64,000 nt of DNA from Terricaulis sp. (GCA_024707365.1 JANPZV010000002.1:371441-435440), one strand, 5' to 3'. Positions 18,795-27,614 are shown, counted from the stretch's first letter. Notes: a model not told the origin generated them from the sequence alone. A program made the numbers and translations.

Positions 18795-19789
18795 AGTCCG
18801 CGAAGCAGAGCCCACATTTCTTGCTCGCGATCGGCAACGTGATTGAGCTGCGCATCGAGCGCCTTCACATCCATCTTCGCGCGGCCACGGCACATCTTGG
18901 TGGCGTTGAGCGCAAAGCGCCGCCACTCATCGCCCGCATCGGTGAACGCCTTTGAGGCTTCAAGCAGGCGATCGTTGTTGAGCAGCTTGCCCGCTTCTTG
19001 CAGGAACGAGGCGTAGAGGAAACGGAAGCCCGCCCCGCCCGTGCCGATCTCTTCCTGCATGCGCACGATATGGCCAAGATAAAGCGGCAGCATCTTCTCG
19101 GCTTCGGCGCCTTGGGACACCTTGACGATATTGCGCCCTAAAAAGCGAATGCCGCGAATGCCGGCGATCGGCACCGGGCCGTTCATGGTTTTATAATTCC
19201 AGCGGATCGCGCTTTTGATCACGCGCTCATAATCGACGCTGCTGGGCAATTCGGTGGGGTAATACATGTGGCCTTTGGCGGCCATGTCGCCCTTGGCGAA
19301 GCGCGCGCGCGTGAGCGCGGGGCCATCGCAGCGCGTGGTTTCCTCAAACACCGGATCGCTGATGAGATAATCCTCACCATCGCGGCCATAGACGACGATA
19401 TTGTGCGAATTGAAATGGAAGCGCATTTCCTCGGGGAAATACGGCAGCCAATAGATGCAGGTTTGCAAGCCCACCGGCCGGCCCGCGCGCACTTCTTCGT
19501 CAAGCGCCGCAGCGCCCGCGCGCGGATCGGAAAAGCGCCGCCGCGCCCATTTCATGCCGAGCCGCTTTTCCACCCCGCGAATGATCGAGCCCGGAAACAT
19601 CCGATACGCGATCACCGGCATGCCGGCCATTTTGATCATCGGCATGTAAGCAAAGGTGAGCGAGGCCGAGATGCCGAACGCCATCGCCTCGCTCATCGGC
19701 AAGCCGTGATGGGTGAGCAGGTTCGACACCACGCCGCTTTCGCAATGGGCCGATTGGCGATGCTGGAAGGGAGCGGCGGCGTCAAACAT
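18791..19789 (-). CDS. BtrH-like acyltransferase (BtrH N-terminal / DUF4872)
   Basis: A 332-residue protein. The N-terminal part has the BtrH signature: HRQSAHCESGVVSNLLTHHG, with a Cys-containing start of the papain-like fold, then MSEAMAFGISASLTFAYMP. Further conserved pieces are FNSHNIVVYGRDGEDYLISD (a likely catalytic His) and a helical DUF4872-like C-terminus. In butirosin synthesis BtrH moves an acyl group from an acyl carrier protein to an amino-sugar acceptor. Finding it beside an ACP and ketosynthases suggests it unloads the finished chain onto an acceptor here; this is inference. The start at 19789 overlaps the stop of the upstream 134-aa gene by eight bases. Confidence 0.8.
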   Translation of the reverse strand: MFDAAAPFQHRQSAHCESGVVSNLLTHHGLPMSEAMAFGISASLTFAYMPMIKMAGMPVIAYRMFPGSIIRGVEKRLGMKWARRRFSDPRAGAAALDEEVRAGRPVGLQTCIYWLPYFPEEMRFHFNSHNIVVYGRDGEDYLISDPVFEETTRCDGPALTRARFAKGDMAAKGHMYYPTELPSSVDYERVIKSAIRWNYKTMNGPVPIAGIRGIRFLGRNIVKVSQGAEAEKMLPLYLGHIVRMQEEIGTGGAGFRFLYASFLQEAGKLLNNDRLLEASKAFTDAGDEWRRFALNATKMCRGRAKMDVKALDAQLNHVADREQEMWALLRGL

Positions 19790-20186
19790 TGTCAGGTAAT
19801 CCGCGCAATTCTTCGATCGTGATGCCCATGACGAACGCATAGCGCTCGTGCAGATCGGCGCTCAGCTTTGGAAACACGTCCGGCTTCAAATGCCGCGCAA
19901 CGCGCCATTTCCAGATGCCGGTGGTGGCTGAAAGCGTGGCGAGATCCATGCGCCGGGCGTACATGTGATATTCAAGCGTGGAGGCTTTGCCCGCCTTGGC
20001 GCGCACAAGCGCCGCCTCGGCTTGGCGCTTCAGCTCATCCACCGCCGCAAGCGTGACGTAGTTTTCAACCTCCCAGCCGGTGGATTGCACCCCGCCATAC
20101 TCGCCCTTTTCATCGACGGCGTAGAGCAGCTTGCGGATGCCGGCGTGGATCTGGCTGGGATCTTGGGGGACTTCGTCCTTCTTCAT
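19782..20186 (-). CDS. Hypothetical protein of the lipid cluster, 134 aa
   Basis: Not recognised. The protein is soluble and helical, with MKKDEVPQDPSQIHAGIRKL at the start. A possible helix-turn-helix-like stretch lies near residues 80-110 (DLATLSATTGIWKWRVARHL), followed by FPKLSADLHERYAFVMGITI. No membrane segment or signal peptide is present. It lies between the KAS III gene and the BtrH-like gene and overlaps the latter, so it is expected to be co-expressed. A regulatory or accessory role is possible, but the sequence gives no firm clue. Confidence 0.75.
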   Translation of the reverse strand: MKKDEVPQDPSQIHAGIRKLLYAVDEKGEYGGVQSTGWEVENYVTLAAVDELKRQAEAALVRAKAGKASTLEYHMYARRMDLATLSATTGIWKWRVARHLKPDVFPKLSADLHERYAFVMGITIEELRGLPDNV

Positions 20187-20204
20187 GTCACACCGCCCTC
20201 ATGC

Positions 20205-21345
20205 TCACACCGCAGTGACCTGGAAGAAGCAGCCCGAGAAGCGCCCGCTTTCCGGCACCCAGCAGAGCACCCGCTCCCCGCGCTTCAGATTGCCCGAACG
20301 CACCAGCTCATCGAGCATGATGTAGATCGAAGCAGCGCCGGTATTGCCGCGCGTGGTGAGGTTGGTGAACCAACGCTCAAGCGGAATGTCAAAGCCGACA
20401 TTCTGGATCGCCTGATGCAGCCGCGGGCGGAAAAATTCCGAGGAATAATGCGGCAAAAACCAGCTGATCGCCTCGGGCTTTAGGTTGTGCTTTTCGATGC
20501 AATATTTCAGCGGCCGCTCAGCCGCATAATGCATCACGTTTTCATTGAGCAGGCGCACGTCCTGCTTGACCGCCATCACCGAATTGCGCGCGCGCTCATC
20601 GCCGTCAAACCGGGCCCAGCCGGTGACCGAGCCATCCTCGTTCTTCACCGCGCCCGCATACATGCAGGTTTCCATCTCGCCCGCATAAGATTGGATCTCG
20701 ATCCAATCGAGGCGGAAGATTGAGCGCCCCCTCACGCGGCGCGCTTTCCAGCAGCATCGCGCCGGCGCCGTCCGACAGCATCCAGCGCAGGAAATCCTTC
20801 TCGAACGCCAGCTCCGGCTGGGTTTCAAGTTCGGTGACTTTGGCTTCCACCTCAGCGCTATAATTTTTCGCGCCGAACACGGCCGAGGAAAGCTCAGAGC
20901 CGGTTGAAATCGCGCGCGCGTGCATGCCCGAGGCGACGGAGAAATACGCATATTTCAGCGCCGCCGCGCCCGAAATGCACACCCCGCTGGTGGAGACAAC
21001 CTCAAGCCCAGGCGCGCCCAATTCTCCATGCACCATCACGCCATGGCCCGGCACGATCTGATCGGGGATCGAGGTGCCGCTGGCGAGCACGCCGACATCG
21101 CTCAAATCAATTCCAAGCCGGCGCACAGCTTCCGCTGCGAGCGAAGCGTTGGAGTGCGTCGGCGCCAGGGTTTCAGGATCGATCGCGTAATGGCGCGTCT
21201 TGATGCCGTTGGAGCGCAGCACCGTGCGGCGCGCGCGAGAGGGACGCGCCCCCGGCTGGCCCAGCACGCGCTCCATATTGTCGTTATCGACCGGCGCATT
21301 CGGCAGGAACGAGGCGGTCTGCGTGATGTAAACCGACTGCGTCAT
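20205..21345 (-). CDS. Beta-ketoacyl-ACP synthase III-like, DarB type (one frame break)
   Basis: About 380 residues; two frames join near 20730 at a C-run. The first half begins MTQSVYITQTASFLPNAPVD and holds the nucleophile in VVSTSGVCISGAAALKYA. After the break the sequence has WFLPHYSSEFFRPRLHQAI with the catalytic His, and TRGNTGAASIYIMLDEL with the catalytic Asn. All three KAS III active-site residues are therefore present. In dialkylresorcinol pathways a KAS III homologue (DarB) works with DarA, whose homologue is encoded directly downstream with a four-base overlap. It likely condenses two acyl intermediates or starts the chain. The protein is longer than FabH (about 320 residues), as DarB proteins are. 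Confidence 0.85.
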
Positions 21346-22293
21346 GCTTTGCCTTGCTCCACCAAATGCATCGACTCCCCCGAGGGCGCTGCAAAATATT
21401 CACGCTGGCGCGCAATGCGTTTGCGCGTCAGCGGTTTCAAAATCGCCTTGATGATCGCCAGCAGCGGCACCACCGTGACGATCACCAGGAATAAGAACAC
21501 CACGTAAAGGCACACAAGCAGGTTACGCAGCAGATTGCCCGGCTTGCCGGCCGAGCGGATCAGCGCGCCCCATAAACGGAAGCTGCGTTTAATCGCCTTT
21601 TCCGATTCAATCAGGCTCTCGCGCACATGCACGGCGCCAAGGCCGGCGAACATCGGCGATGAATCGCTGCGCTCCCGGCTCGGCAATTGCGCGGCGATGG
21701 CGCGGCCAAAGCGGGCGCTGGCGGCGATGTCTGCGTCAGAGACGCCCGCCGCCGGGATCATGCCGCCGAAGAACGGGCCCTTATCGCCCGTCAGCAGCCA
21801 GGCCGGCGTCGAATAGAAGGTGAAGGCCGAGTGGGTGCTGTCAGACAGCACCACATTGTCGATGATGCGCCCGCCAAGACCGGCGACGATCTCCTTCACC
21901 CGCTCCTGCGCCATCAGCCACATATTGCGGCAGCCGCACAGCGTGATGACGGGCCGATCCTTGAACAGCGCCTTCGCGCCCTCCGATTTCAAGAACGCCT
22001 GCACCGGCAGCGACGGTTGCAGAAACCAGACTTGGTACGCGAGCACGATCAGATCGTAATCCTTGCCCGCATCGATCGGCGCCCTCGACCGGGGCGATGT
22101 CCTCGTAGATGGTTTCGGGGAAGGTGTTGAAGAAGCGCAGCGCCGGCCAGGGAAACGGATAAGATGAAGGCGGCGCGATCTCGACCACGTCGAGTTCAAT
22201 ATCCGTGCGCTCACCCAGCGGCGCCAGCGCCGCGTGAACGATGTCGCGCAACTGGCCCGTCTGCGAAAAATAGACCGCCAGAACCCGTTTCAT
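21342..22293 (-). CDS. DarA-like dialkylresorcinol condensing enzyme (one frame break)
   Basis: About 316 residues in two frames joined near 22083. It begins MKRVLAVYFSQTGQLRDIVH, a flavodoxin-type phosphate loop, and continues with LIVLAYQVWFLQPSLPVQAF and ITLCGCRNMWLMAQERV. Two close C-terminal hydrophobic stretches (LLVCLYVVFLFLVIVTVVPL and onward) suggest membrane attachment. This matches proteins annotated as dialkylresorcinol condensing enzyme DarA (recognised from memory). It is encoded just after the KAS III gene, the usual DarA/DarB partnership. No dedicated aromatase or oxidase is recognised nearby, so the product may differ from known dialkylresorcinols. Confidence 0.8.
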
Positions 22294-22373
22294 AGCAAAT
22301 TAACCCATCCCGCTCGCGGCGGACTGAACACGCAATCGCAGCATCGGGCAAGCCAAGCCCGCGCATTTGCAGG

Positions 22374-22691
22374 CTATTGCGGCGTTCGCGCCGCAGCGCC
22401 AGCGCCTTGCGCGAGCAGCAGCTGCCCAGAAGCGAGCGGCTCTTCGCCCACGCTGACGGTAAAGCGCACGCCTTGGTTTTGCGGCGCGCTGAAAGCGATG
22501 CTGAACGCCTCGCCCGGCGCCAAGGGCCGGGTGAATTTCATGCGCTTCACGCCCCGCGCGGCAAGGCCGGTTTGCGCCGCCAGCTCTGCGACGATCCGCG
22601 CAAGGATCACCACGCCGGGCGCGATCGGATGGCCGGGAAAATGGCCCGGCAAGGCAGGATGATCGGCGGGAATGACGTGTTGCGTCGGCAT
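22374..22691 (-). CDS. FabZ/FabA-like 3-hydroxyacyl-ACP dehydratase, 105 aa
   Basis: A small hotdog-fold protein. The active-site stretch PALPGHFPGHPIAPGVVILA has the catalytic His of the HFPGHP loop and the PGV turn of FabZ-type dehydratases. KRMKFTRPLAPGEAFSIAFS is the family's beta-sheet core. The ATG at 22691 was chosen for the GGGAG six bases before it. It removes water from 3-hydroxyacyl-ACP, so it would add double bonds or allow reduction of the chain built by the cluster ketosynthases. It is divergent from a second dehydratase gene across a 47-bp gap that must hold both promoters or a shared one. Confidence 0.82.
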   Translation of the reverse strand: MPTQHVIPADHPALPGHFPGHPIAPGVVILARIVAELAAQTGLAARGVKRMKFTRPLAPGEAFSIAFSAPQNQGVRFTVSVGEEPLASGQLLLAQGAGAAARTPQ

Positions 22692-22738
22692 GCCCGCTCC
22701 CTTATGGGCCGCCCAAGCCGCTGACAACAGGACATGCA

Positions 22739-23167
22739 ATGCTGGACCGCGACGCCATTGCGCGCCTCATCCCCCATGCGGGCGCGATGTGCCTGCTGGC
22801 CAGGGTGGTCGTGCATGACGCAACGTCAATCACCTGCGAGGCCGAGAGCCACCGCGATGGCGACAATCCGCTGCGCAACACAACCGGCCTGCCCGTCAGC
22901 GCCGGGATCGAATACGCCGCCCAGGCCATCGCCTTGCACGCCGCCCTGCGCAAAGGCGCCGGCCCCTCCGGCCGAGGCTTCCTGGCGGTCTTGAGCGACG
23001 TGCGCTGGAGCCGCGAGCGGCTGGACGACCTGCCCGCGCCCTTACTTATCCAAGCCGACCTGCTCGCCGACACCGGCGGCGGCCTCCAGTACCGCTTTTC
23101 GGTGAGGATAGAGGGTGAAGCGCCGGCGATTGAGGGCGTGCAGGTGGTGGCCCGAGCGCCTTCGTGA
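22739..23167 (+). CDS. ApeP-like 3-hydroxylacyl-ACP dehydratase
   Basis: A 142-residue hotdog protein. It reads MLDRDAIARLIPHAGAMCLL, then the conserved central part NPLRNTTGLPVSAGIEYAAQ, then HAALRKGAGPSGRGFLAVL. This pattern (PHAG.M.LL, H.DGDNPLR, AGIEYAAQA) is that of dehydratases in aryl polyene clusters. It complements the FabZ-like protein encoded divergently, so the cluster may use two dehydratases with different chain-length preferences. It ends shortly before tRNA-Ser, which marks the right border of the cluster. Confidence 0.8.
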   Translation: MLDRDAIARLIPHAGAMCLLARVVVHDATSITCEAESHRDGDNPLRNTTGLPVSAGIEYAAQAIALHAALRKGAGPSGRGFLAVLSDVRWSRERLDDLPAPLLIQADLLADTGGGLQYRFSVRIEGEAPAIEGVQVVARAPS

Positions 23168-23207
23168 GCCTCAAGGCCTGCCACCCGAAGCCCGCAAGGG
23201 CGTAGGG

Positions 23208-23298
23208 TGGCGGAGACGCAGGGATTCGAACCCTGGATACTCGGTTAAAGTATGCTCCCTTAGCAAGGGAGTGCCTTCAGCCACTCGGCCACGTCTCC
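23208..23298 (-). tRNA. tRNA-Ser (anticodon GCT), CCA encoded
   Basis: The minus strand starts GGAGACGTGGCCGAGTGG, has the anticodon stem-loop CTCCCTTGCTAAGGGAG with anticodon GCT, a long variable arm typical of tRNA-Ser, the T-loop GGTTCGAATCC and the acceptor CGTCTCC followed by GCCA. Length and the extended variable arm confirm a class II tRNA. Confidence 0.96.
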
Positions 23299-23436
23299 GG
23301 CGCGGGGGCACGCTTAGCTTTCACGCCCCACTCCCGCAAGCATGGATTTTAGGCCGGCGCAGGCCAAGGCTTGGTAAATTGGCGCCGGCTTTGCGCGAAC
23401 CCTCCGCGACGACTTAGTGCGAGGGGCGAAAAACCG

Positions 23437-25103
23437 ATGAGCCAAGCCGCTTTGCAGCGCGCCGGCGCCGATATGGCGCAGCCCGAGGGGGCGACCAAAG
23501 CCCCGAGGCGCGGGAAGCCCAGCGCATCGCCGAAGGCGCGGCGGCGTTTTGCCTGTTTGGCCTGCGCATCGCCCTTGATGAAGCGGCCTGGCGCACGCCC
23601 GCGCCTGCCCCGGAAGATCATCCTGATTGGGAGCTGGCCGACGGCGCGGCCGGCTGGCTGGCCTCTGAAGCCTCCCCGCCGCAGCCCGCGAACGACACGG
23701 CGCACGCGTTCGCCCCGCTGAAACGGCGCGGCCTGCACCTGCCCGCCGCCATGCCGAGCCGCTTCATGCGCGGCGTCGATTGGCTGCTGATCGCCGCAGG
23801 CGCCGAATACGCCGCCCGCTGGGGCGCAGGTTCGAGCCTGCTGGGCCTCAGCCTTGGCGGGGCGTTCGCATTCGTGCTGGCGGCGCTGGCGCTGAAGGCC
23901 GGGCTTTGGCTTACGGAAACCTATCGCTTCTCACCCGCGCATGCGCGGGCCGAGCGCGGGCTTGGCGGCTTGGCGCTGGGCGCGATGCTGGGCGTTTGCG
24001 CCTCTGCGCTGTTTGCGCCGGACGCGCGCAGCGCCGGCGCGCTGGCGGCCGTGCTGCCGCTGACGGCCATGCTGATGGCGGGCGCGCATGTCGCGCTCAT
24101 GCTGTGGACCCGCGCCGCGCACCGGGCGGGCGTGTTTGCCGAAACCATCGCCATCATCGGCGCCAATGACGCCGCAGCGCGCCTCGCCGCGCGCGCGATG
24201 AAAACCGGCGAAGCGCGCATCGTCGCCATCGTCGATGATCGCCGTACGCGGGCGCCCGCCGCGATCGGGCCAACGCCGGTGAGCGGAAGCATTCAAGATT
24301 TGCTGGCCTGGGAAGGCCTGCCGCACGTGGACCGCATCGTCATCGCCGTGTCGCAGAAGGCCGAGGCGCGCGTGCGCGGCATCATTGATGAATTGCGCGC
24401 CGCGCCCAATCGCGTCGATCTTTTGCTGGATCATCACACGCTGGCGCTGCGCGCGGGCGCAGATCGCCTGGGCGGCGGGGCTTTGGCCTGCGTGCTGGGC
24501 CGGCCGCGCAATTTCACGCGCGCGGCGATCAAGCGGGCGCAAGATCTCGTTATTGCAGGCGCGCTGCTTGCGATGATGGCGCTGCCGATGCTGGCCATCG
24601 CCGCCGCGATCCGGCTCGACAGCAAAGGCCCCGCGCTTTATCGGCAGCGCCGCACCGGCTTTAACAATCGCCCGATCACCATTCTCAAATTCCGCAGCAT
24701 GGCGCATGCGCCGGATGCGCCGATCACGCCCGTGCGCAAGAACGATAAGCGCATCACGCGCGTGGGCCGCTGGCTGCGCCGCTATAGCCTTGATGAGCTG
24801 CCGCAGCTGATCAATGTGCTCAAGGGCGAGATGAGCCTTGTCGGCCCGCGCCCGCACGCCATCGGCATGCAAGCCACCAAGCGCGCCTACGCCGAAATCG
24901 TCGCTGAATACGCGCATCGCCATCGCGTAAAGCCTGGCGTGACGGGCTGGGCGCAAATCAATGGCGCACGCGGCTCGGTGACAAGCGCGGCCGCGCTGCG
25001 CAAGCGCGTGAAGCTCGATCTCGATTATGTGGCGCGCGCCAGCCTTTGGGTTGATCTTCAAATCCTGGCGCAAACGCCGCGCGCGATGTGGCGCGGCAAG
25101 TGA
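23437..25103 (+). CDS. Polyprenyl-phosphate sugar transferase, exopolysaccharide type (one frame break)
   Basis: About 555 residues, starting MSQAALQRAGADMAQPEG with a frame change near 23500 into REAQRIAEGAAAFCLFGLRI. Four or five N-terminal membrane helices (from about 23790) and a cytoplasmic Rossmann-like part (AIIGANDAAARLAARAM) precede the bacterial sugar transferase domain. That domain has ALYRQRRTGFNNRPITILKF, YSLDELPQLINVLKGEMS and LVGPRPHA. It transfers a hexose-1-phosphate to undecaprenyl phosphate to begin polysaccharide synthesis, as HfsE, PssY and PssZ do for Caulobacter holdfast. No other polysaccharide genes lie next to it, so its pathway is not shown. Confidence 0.85.
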
Positions 25104-25207
25104 TCTCAGATTCGTGAACGCCGCTCTCGCGCGCGTGATTGGGCAAAAGCGAAAACCGCGTGCAGGCTTCGCCGCAAGACCGCAGCAAGCGGCTGGGAGG
25201 CAAAGCG

Positions 25208-25666
25208 ATGGCGGCACTCATGGCGCGCAAACGCGCGCGGCTTCATCCTGAAGCGGATCCGAACGTCATTCCGTTTATTGACGTGCTTTTGGTGCTGCTG
25301 GTGATTTTCATGGTGACGGCGCCAACGCCGACCACCGATCTCAAAGTCGATCTGCCGCCGCCCGCGCCGGGGCCTGCGTCAAGGATCGCGCCGACGATCG
25401 TGGAATTGCGCACAGCGCCCGGCGGCTATGCGGTGTTTGTGGCTGGCGCGGAAGCACATCTTGATGCGATCGGCGCCCGCGCGCTTGCGCACATCCTCGC
25501 CGCCGATCCCGCCATCGACGCCGCCGGCGCCTATGCGGACGCGAGCGTGTTCGTGCGCTCGGAGCTGGATGTGGCGTATGCGCCGGTTGTGGCCACGGTC
25601 GAAGCGCTCAAAACCGCGGGCTTCGCCAACGTGTCGATCGTGGCGCAGCGGGCGGATGAGGCTTAG
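25208..25666 (+). CDS. ExbD/TolR-like biopolymer transport protein
   Basis: A 152-residue inner-membrane protein. After a basic N-terminus (MAALMARKRARLHPEADPN), the single membrane helix reads VIPFIDVLLVLLVIFMVTAP, with the proton-responsive Asp in the FIDVLLVLL motif. The periplasmic domain follows. The ATG at 25208 has GGGAGG nine bases upstream; a start 23 codons earlier is less likely. ExbD normally works with ExbB to energise TonB, but no exbB or tonB is seen here. It may be a solitary paralogue or partner a distant locus. Confidence 0.88.
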   Translation: MAALMARKRARLHPEADPNVIPFIDVLLVLLVIFMVTAPTPTTDLKVDLPPPAPGPASRIAPTIVELRTAPGGYAVFVAGAEAHLDAIGARALAHILAADPAIDAAGAYADASVFVRSELDVAYAPVVATVEALKTAGFANVSIVAQRADEA

Positions 25667-25676
25667 CGCAGTCAAC

Positions 25677-25747
25677 TATGGAGCGCGGGCGTCCTCGCCC
25701 GCGTTTGCGCCAGCCACCCACGCGGGCGAGGACGCCCGCGCTCCATA
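25677..25747. repeat. Perfect 27-bp inverted repeat
   Basis: Arms 25677-25703 and 25721-25747 are perfect reverse complements around a 17-nt loop. The core is GGAGCGCGGGCGTCCTCGCC, itself partly palindromic. It lies between the stops of the convergent exbD and Sel1 genes and has no T-run, so it is a GC-rich palindromic repeat that may also slow transcription. Confidence 0.9.
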
Positions 25748-25754
25748 ACGCCAA

Positions 25755-26030
25755 TTAGTGGCGCGTGACCGAAAGCCATTCGCGCGCGGCGCGTTGGGCT
25801 TGGGCGATCTCATCCTTGCTCATCATGTCGGCGAGTTCGCGGCGGCAATCTTTCGCCGCTTCCGAACCGCGCGAGGCCGCAAGGTTGAACCACATATGGG
25901 CTTGGATCAGATCCACGTCGCCGCCTTGCCCGGTGGAATAGATAAGGCCCAGTTTATAAAGATTATCGCAATCGCCCGCTTTGCGCACCGCTTCGTGGGC
26001 TTCAGCAATTTCAAAATCCGTGAACGCCAT
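25755..26030 (-). CDS. Sel1-like repeat protein, 91 aa
   Basis: A short protein with one to two Sel1-type TPR units: NLYKLGLIYSTGQGGDVDLI followed by QAHMWFNLAASRGSEAAKDC. The start MAFTDFEIAEAHEAV at 26030 has GGGAG upstream. There is no signal peptide. Sel1 repeats mediate protein contacts; the partner is unknown. The C-terminus ends SKDEIAQAQRAAREWLSVTR, the usual closing helix of Sel1 proteins. Confidence 0.8.
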   Translation of the reverse strand: MAFTDFEIAEAHEAVRKAGDCDNLYKLGLIYSTGQGGDVDLIQAHMWFNLAASRGSEAAKDCRRELADMMSKDEIAQAQRAAREWLSVTRH

Positions 26031-26162
26031 GACTGGCTGCTCCCTTGGCATATTTTGGAGCGGTTGGGTTATCCCATATCCGCCCCACCCCAATGGCGTG
26101 CATTTTTCGCGCCGCCGGTTTTGAGAAATGCCATGGATAAATTGCGATAAGCTTAAGCGGCG

Positions 26163-26918
26163 TCAGCCTTGTTTTGATTTCTCGTCATTCACCGAAGCGG
26201 CGGTTTGGCCGAACAAGGATTTGGCCATCGCGCGCGCCTCTTCCTTACTCAATTCTTTCTGCTTGCCGATCGCATCGCCCGCTTCAAGCGCGCGCTGCAC
26301 CGCGGGGCGCTGCGCGATCGCGTCGATCCAGGCTTTAAGCTTTGGGAAATCATCGAAGCTCTGGCCCAGCTTGTGCGCGATGCGCGCCCAGGGCCAGGCG
26401 GCCATGTCCGCGATGCTATATTCAGCGCCGGCAAGATAGGCGTTCTCGCTCAAGCGGCGATCCATCACCCCGCACAAACGATTGAGCTCGTTCACATAGC
26501 GGGTGCGGCCATATTCGATGAGCGCAGGATCATCGACGATCTTCGGCGCGTAATTGATAAAGTGGCTCGCTTGGCCGGCCATCGGCCCAAGCCCGCCCAT
26601 CTGCCAGAACAGCCATTCATCCGCAGCCACGCGCGCGCGCGCATCGGCTGGATAAAACAGCCCCGTCTTGCGCCCAAGATATTGCAGGATCGCGCCTGAT
26701 TCAAAAACCGAGATCGCCGTCCCGCCCGGCCCGTCATGATCGATGATCGCCGGCATGCGGTTGTTCGGCGCGATTTTCAGAAAGTCAGGCTTAAACTGCT
26801 CACCCGCGCCGATGTTCACCGGCTTGATCTCATAGGCAAGGCCCATCTCTTCAAGTGCGATGGAAATCTTGTGCCCGTTGGGCGTGGGCCAGAAATACAA
26901 TTCGATCGGCTTGCTCAT
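26163..26918 (-). CDS. Glutathione S-transferase, YghU/YfcG (nu) type
   Basis: A 251-residue GST. The N-terminal half begins MSKPIELYFWPTPNGHKISI, with the TPNGxK glutathione loop of nu-class enzymes, NNRMPAIIDHDGPGG with the cis-Pro, and VFESGAILQYLGRKTGLFYP with the Glu-Ser pair. The C-terminal half has WQMGGLGPMAGQASHF and NAYLAGAEYSIADMAAWPW. Nu-class enzymes act as disulfide-bond reductases or peroxidases with two glutathiones. The start at 26918 was preferred over nine codons further upstream. It is divergent from the RcnB gene. Confidence 0.88.
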   Translation of the reverse strand: MSKPIELYFWPTPNGHKISIALEEMGLAYEIKPVNIGAGEQFKPDFLKIAPNNRMPAIIDHDGPGGTAISVFESGAILQYLGRKTGLFYPADARARVAADEWLFWQMGGLGPMAGQASHFINYAPKIVDDPALIEYGRTRYVNELNRLCGVMDRRLSENAYLAGAEYSIADMAAWPWARIAHKLGQSFDDFPKLKAWIDAIAQRPAVQRALEAGDAIGKQKELSKEEARAMAKSLFGQTAASVNDEKSKQG

Positions 26919-27002
26919 GAACGCCCCTTCATACTCTTCACACAAATGGGATCGCCGCGCGGCCCGTCAAGCTTCGCCAAACTCTGCAGTTCCCGCGATT
27001 CA

Positions 27003-27018
27003 TTCAGACACGGTTCAG
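27003..27018 (+). promoter_or_regulatory. TTCAG direct repeat, possible response-regulator site
   Basis: TTCAG occurs at 27003-27007 and 27014-27018, an 11-bp period that would put both on the same face of the helix. It lies 81 bp before the RcnB start and 85 bp before the divergent GST start. Direct repeats with this phasing are typical of OmpR-family regulators; the regulator is not known. Confidence 0.35.
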
Positions 27019-27098
27019 TCACACACAGACACACTCCACTTGAGAGAGGGATCTTTCCTTGGGCGCTTGCCGTTCAGGGATCAGGAAGGAGAAATCTC

Positions 27099-27567
27099 GT
27101 GAGAAAGCAATTGGCCATCGCCGCGCTTGCCGCCGCCACGTTCGCGGCCCCGCTTGCGCTGGCCCGAAGCGGCCGCGCAGCATCGCGGGGACCGCTATGA
27201 CCGTGACGACCGCCGTGGCGATCGTTATGACCGCCGCGATAACCGCCGTGGCGACCGCTACGACCGCCGCGCGGACCGGCGCGATCGCTGGGACAACCGC
27301 CGCCACAACGGCTATCATTATCAAGGCCGCTGGCACTACGGCCCGCCCCCGAGCCATTATCGCGACGTGCGCTACGATTATCGCCAATGGCGGCGCGGGG
27401 ACCGGCTGCCGAGCTATTATCGCTCGCACTATCGCGTCGTCGAGTATCGCCACCATCGCCTGCGCCCGCCGCCGCGCGGCTACCATTATGTGCGCGACGA
27501 TCGCGGCGACTACCTGCTCGTCGGCATCGCCACCGGCGTCATCCTTGGGGTGATCCTGGGCAGCTAA
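27099..27567 (+). CDS. RcnB family periplasmic protein (one frame break)
   Basis: About 155 residues. A GTG at 27099, seven bases after AAGGAG, opens a signal peptide, MRKQLAIAALAAATFAAPLA. The frame changes near 27165, after which a long Arg/Asp/Tyr-rich low-complexity part follows (GDRYDRRDNRRGDRYDRR), then the RcnB domain with WHYGPPPSHYRDVRYDYRQW, LPSYYRSHYRVVEY and YHYVRDDRGDYLLV. It ends with a short hydrophobic stretch, GIATGVILGVILGS. RcnB proteins sit in the periplasm and affect nickel/cobalt homeostasis in E. coli; in alphaproteobacteria the role is unclear. The Asp/Tyr/Arg repeat could bind metal or the cell wall. Confidence 0.82.
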
Positions 27568-27578
27568 AACCTGACGCA

Positions 27579-27614
27579 GCGCCCCGGAGCTTCACGCTTC
27601 GGGGCGTTTGCTTT
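27579..27614 (+). terminator. Rho-independent terminator after rcnB-like gene
   Basis: The hairpin CGCCCCGGAGC-TTCAC-GCTTCGGGGCG (one G-T pair) is followed by TTTGCTTTT. It lies 12 bases after the stop of the RcnB gene. Confidence 0.75.

Noticed and set aside
27127..27567. The Arg/Asp/Tyr-rich tract of the RcnB protein as a tandem DNA repeat or CRISPR-like array
   Set aside because: The periodicity is coding low complexity (RYDRR-type) without constant spacers; it is in frame with the RcnB domain.
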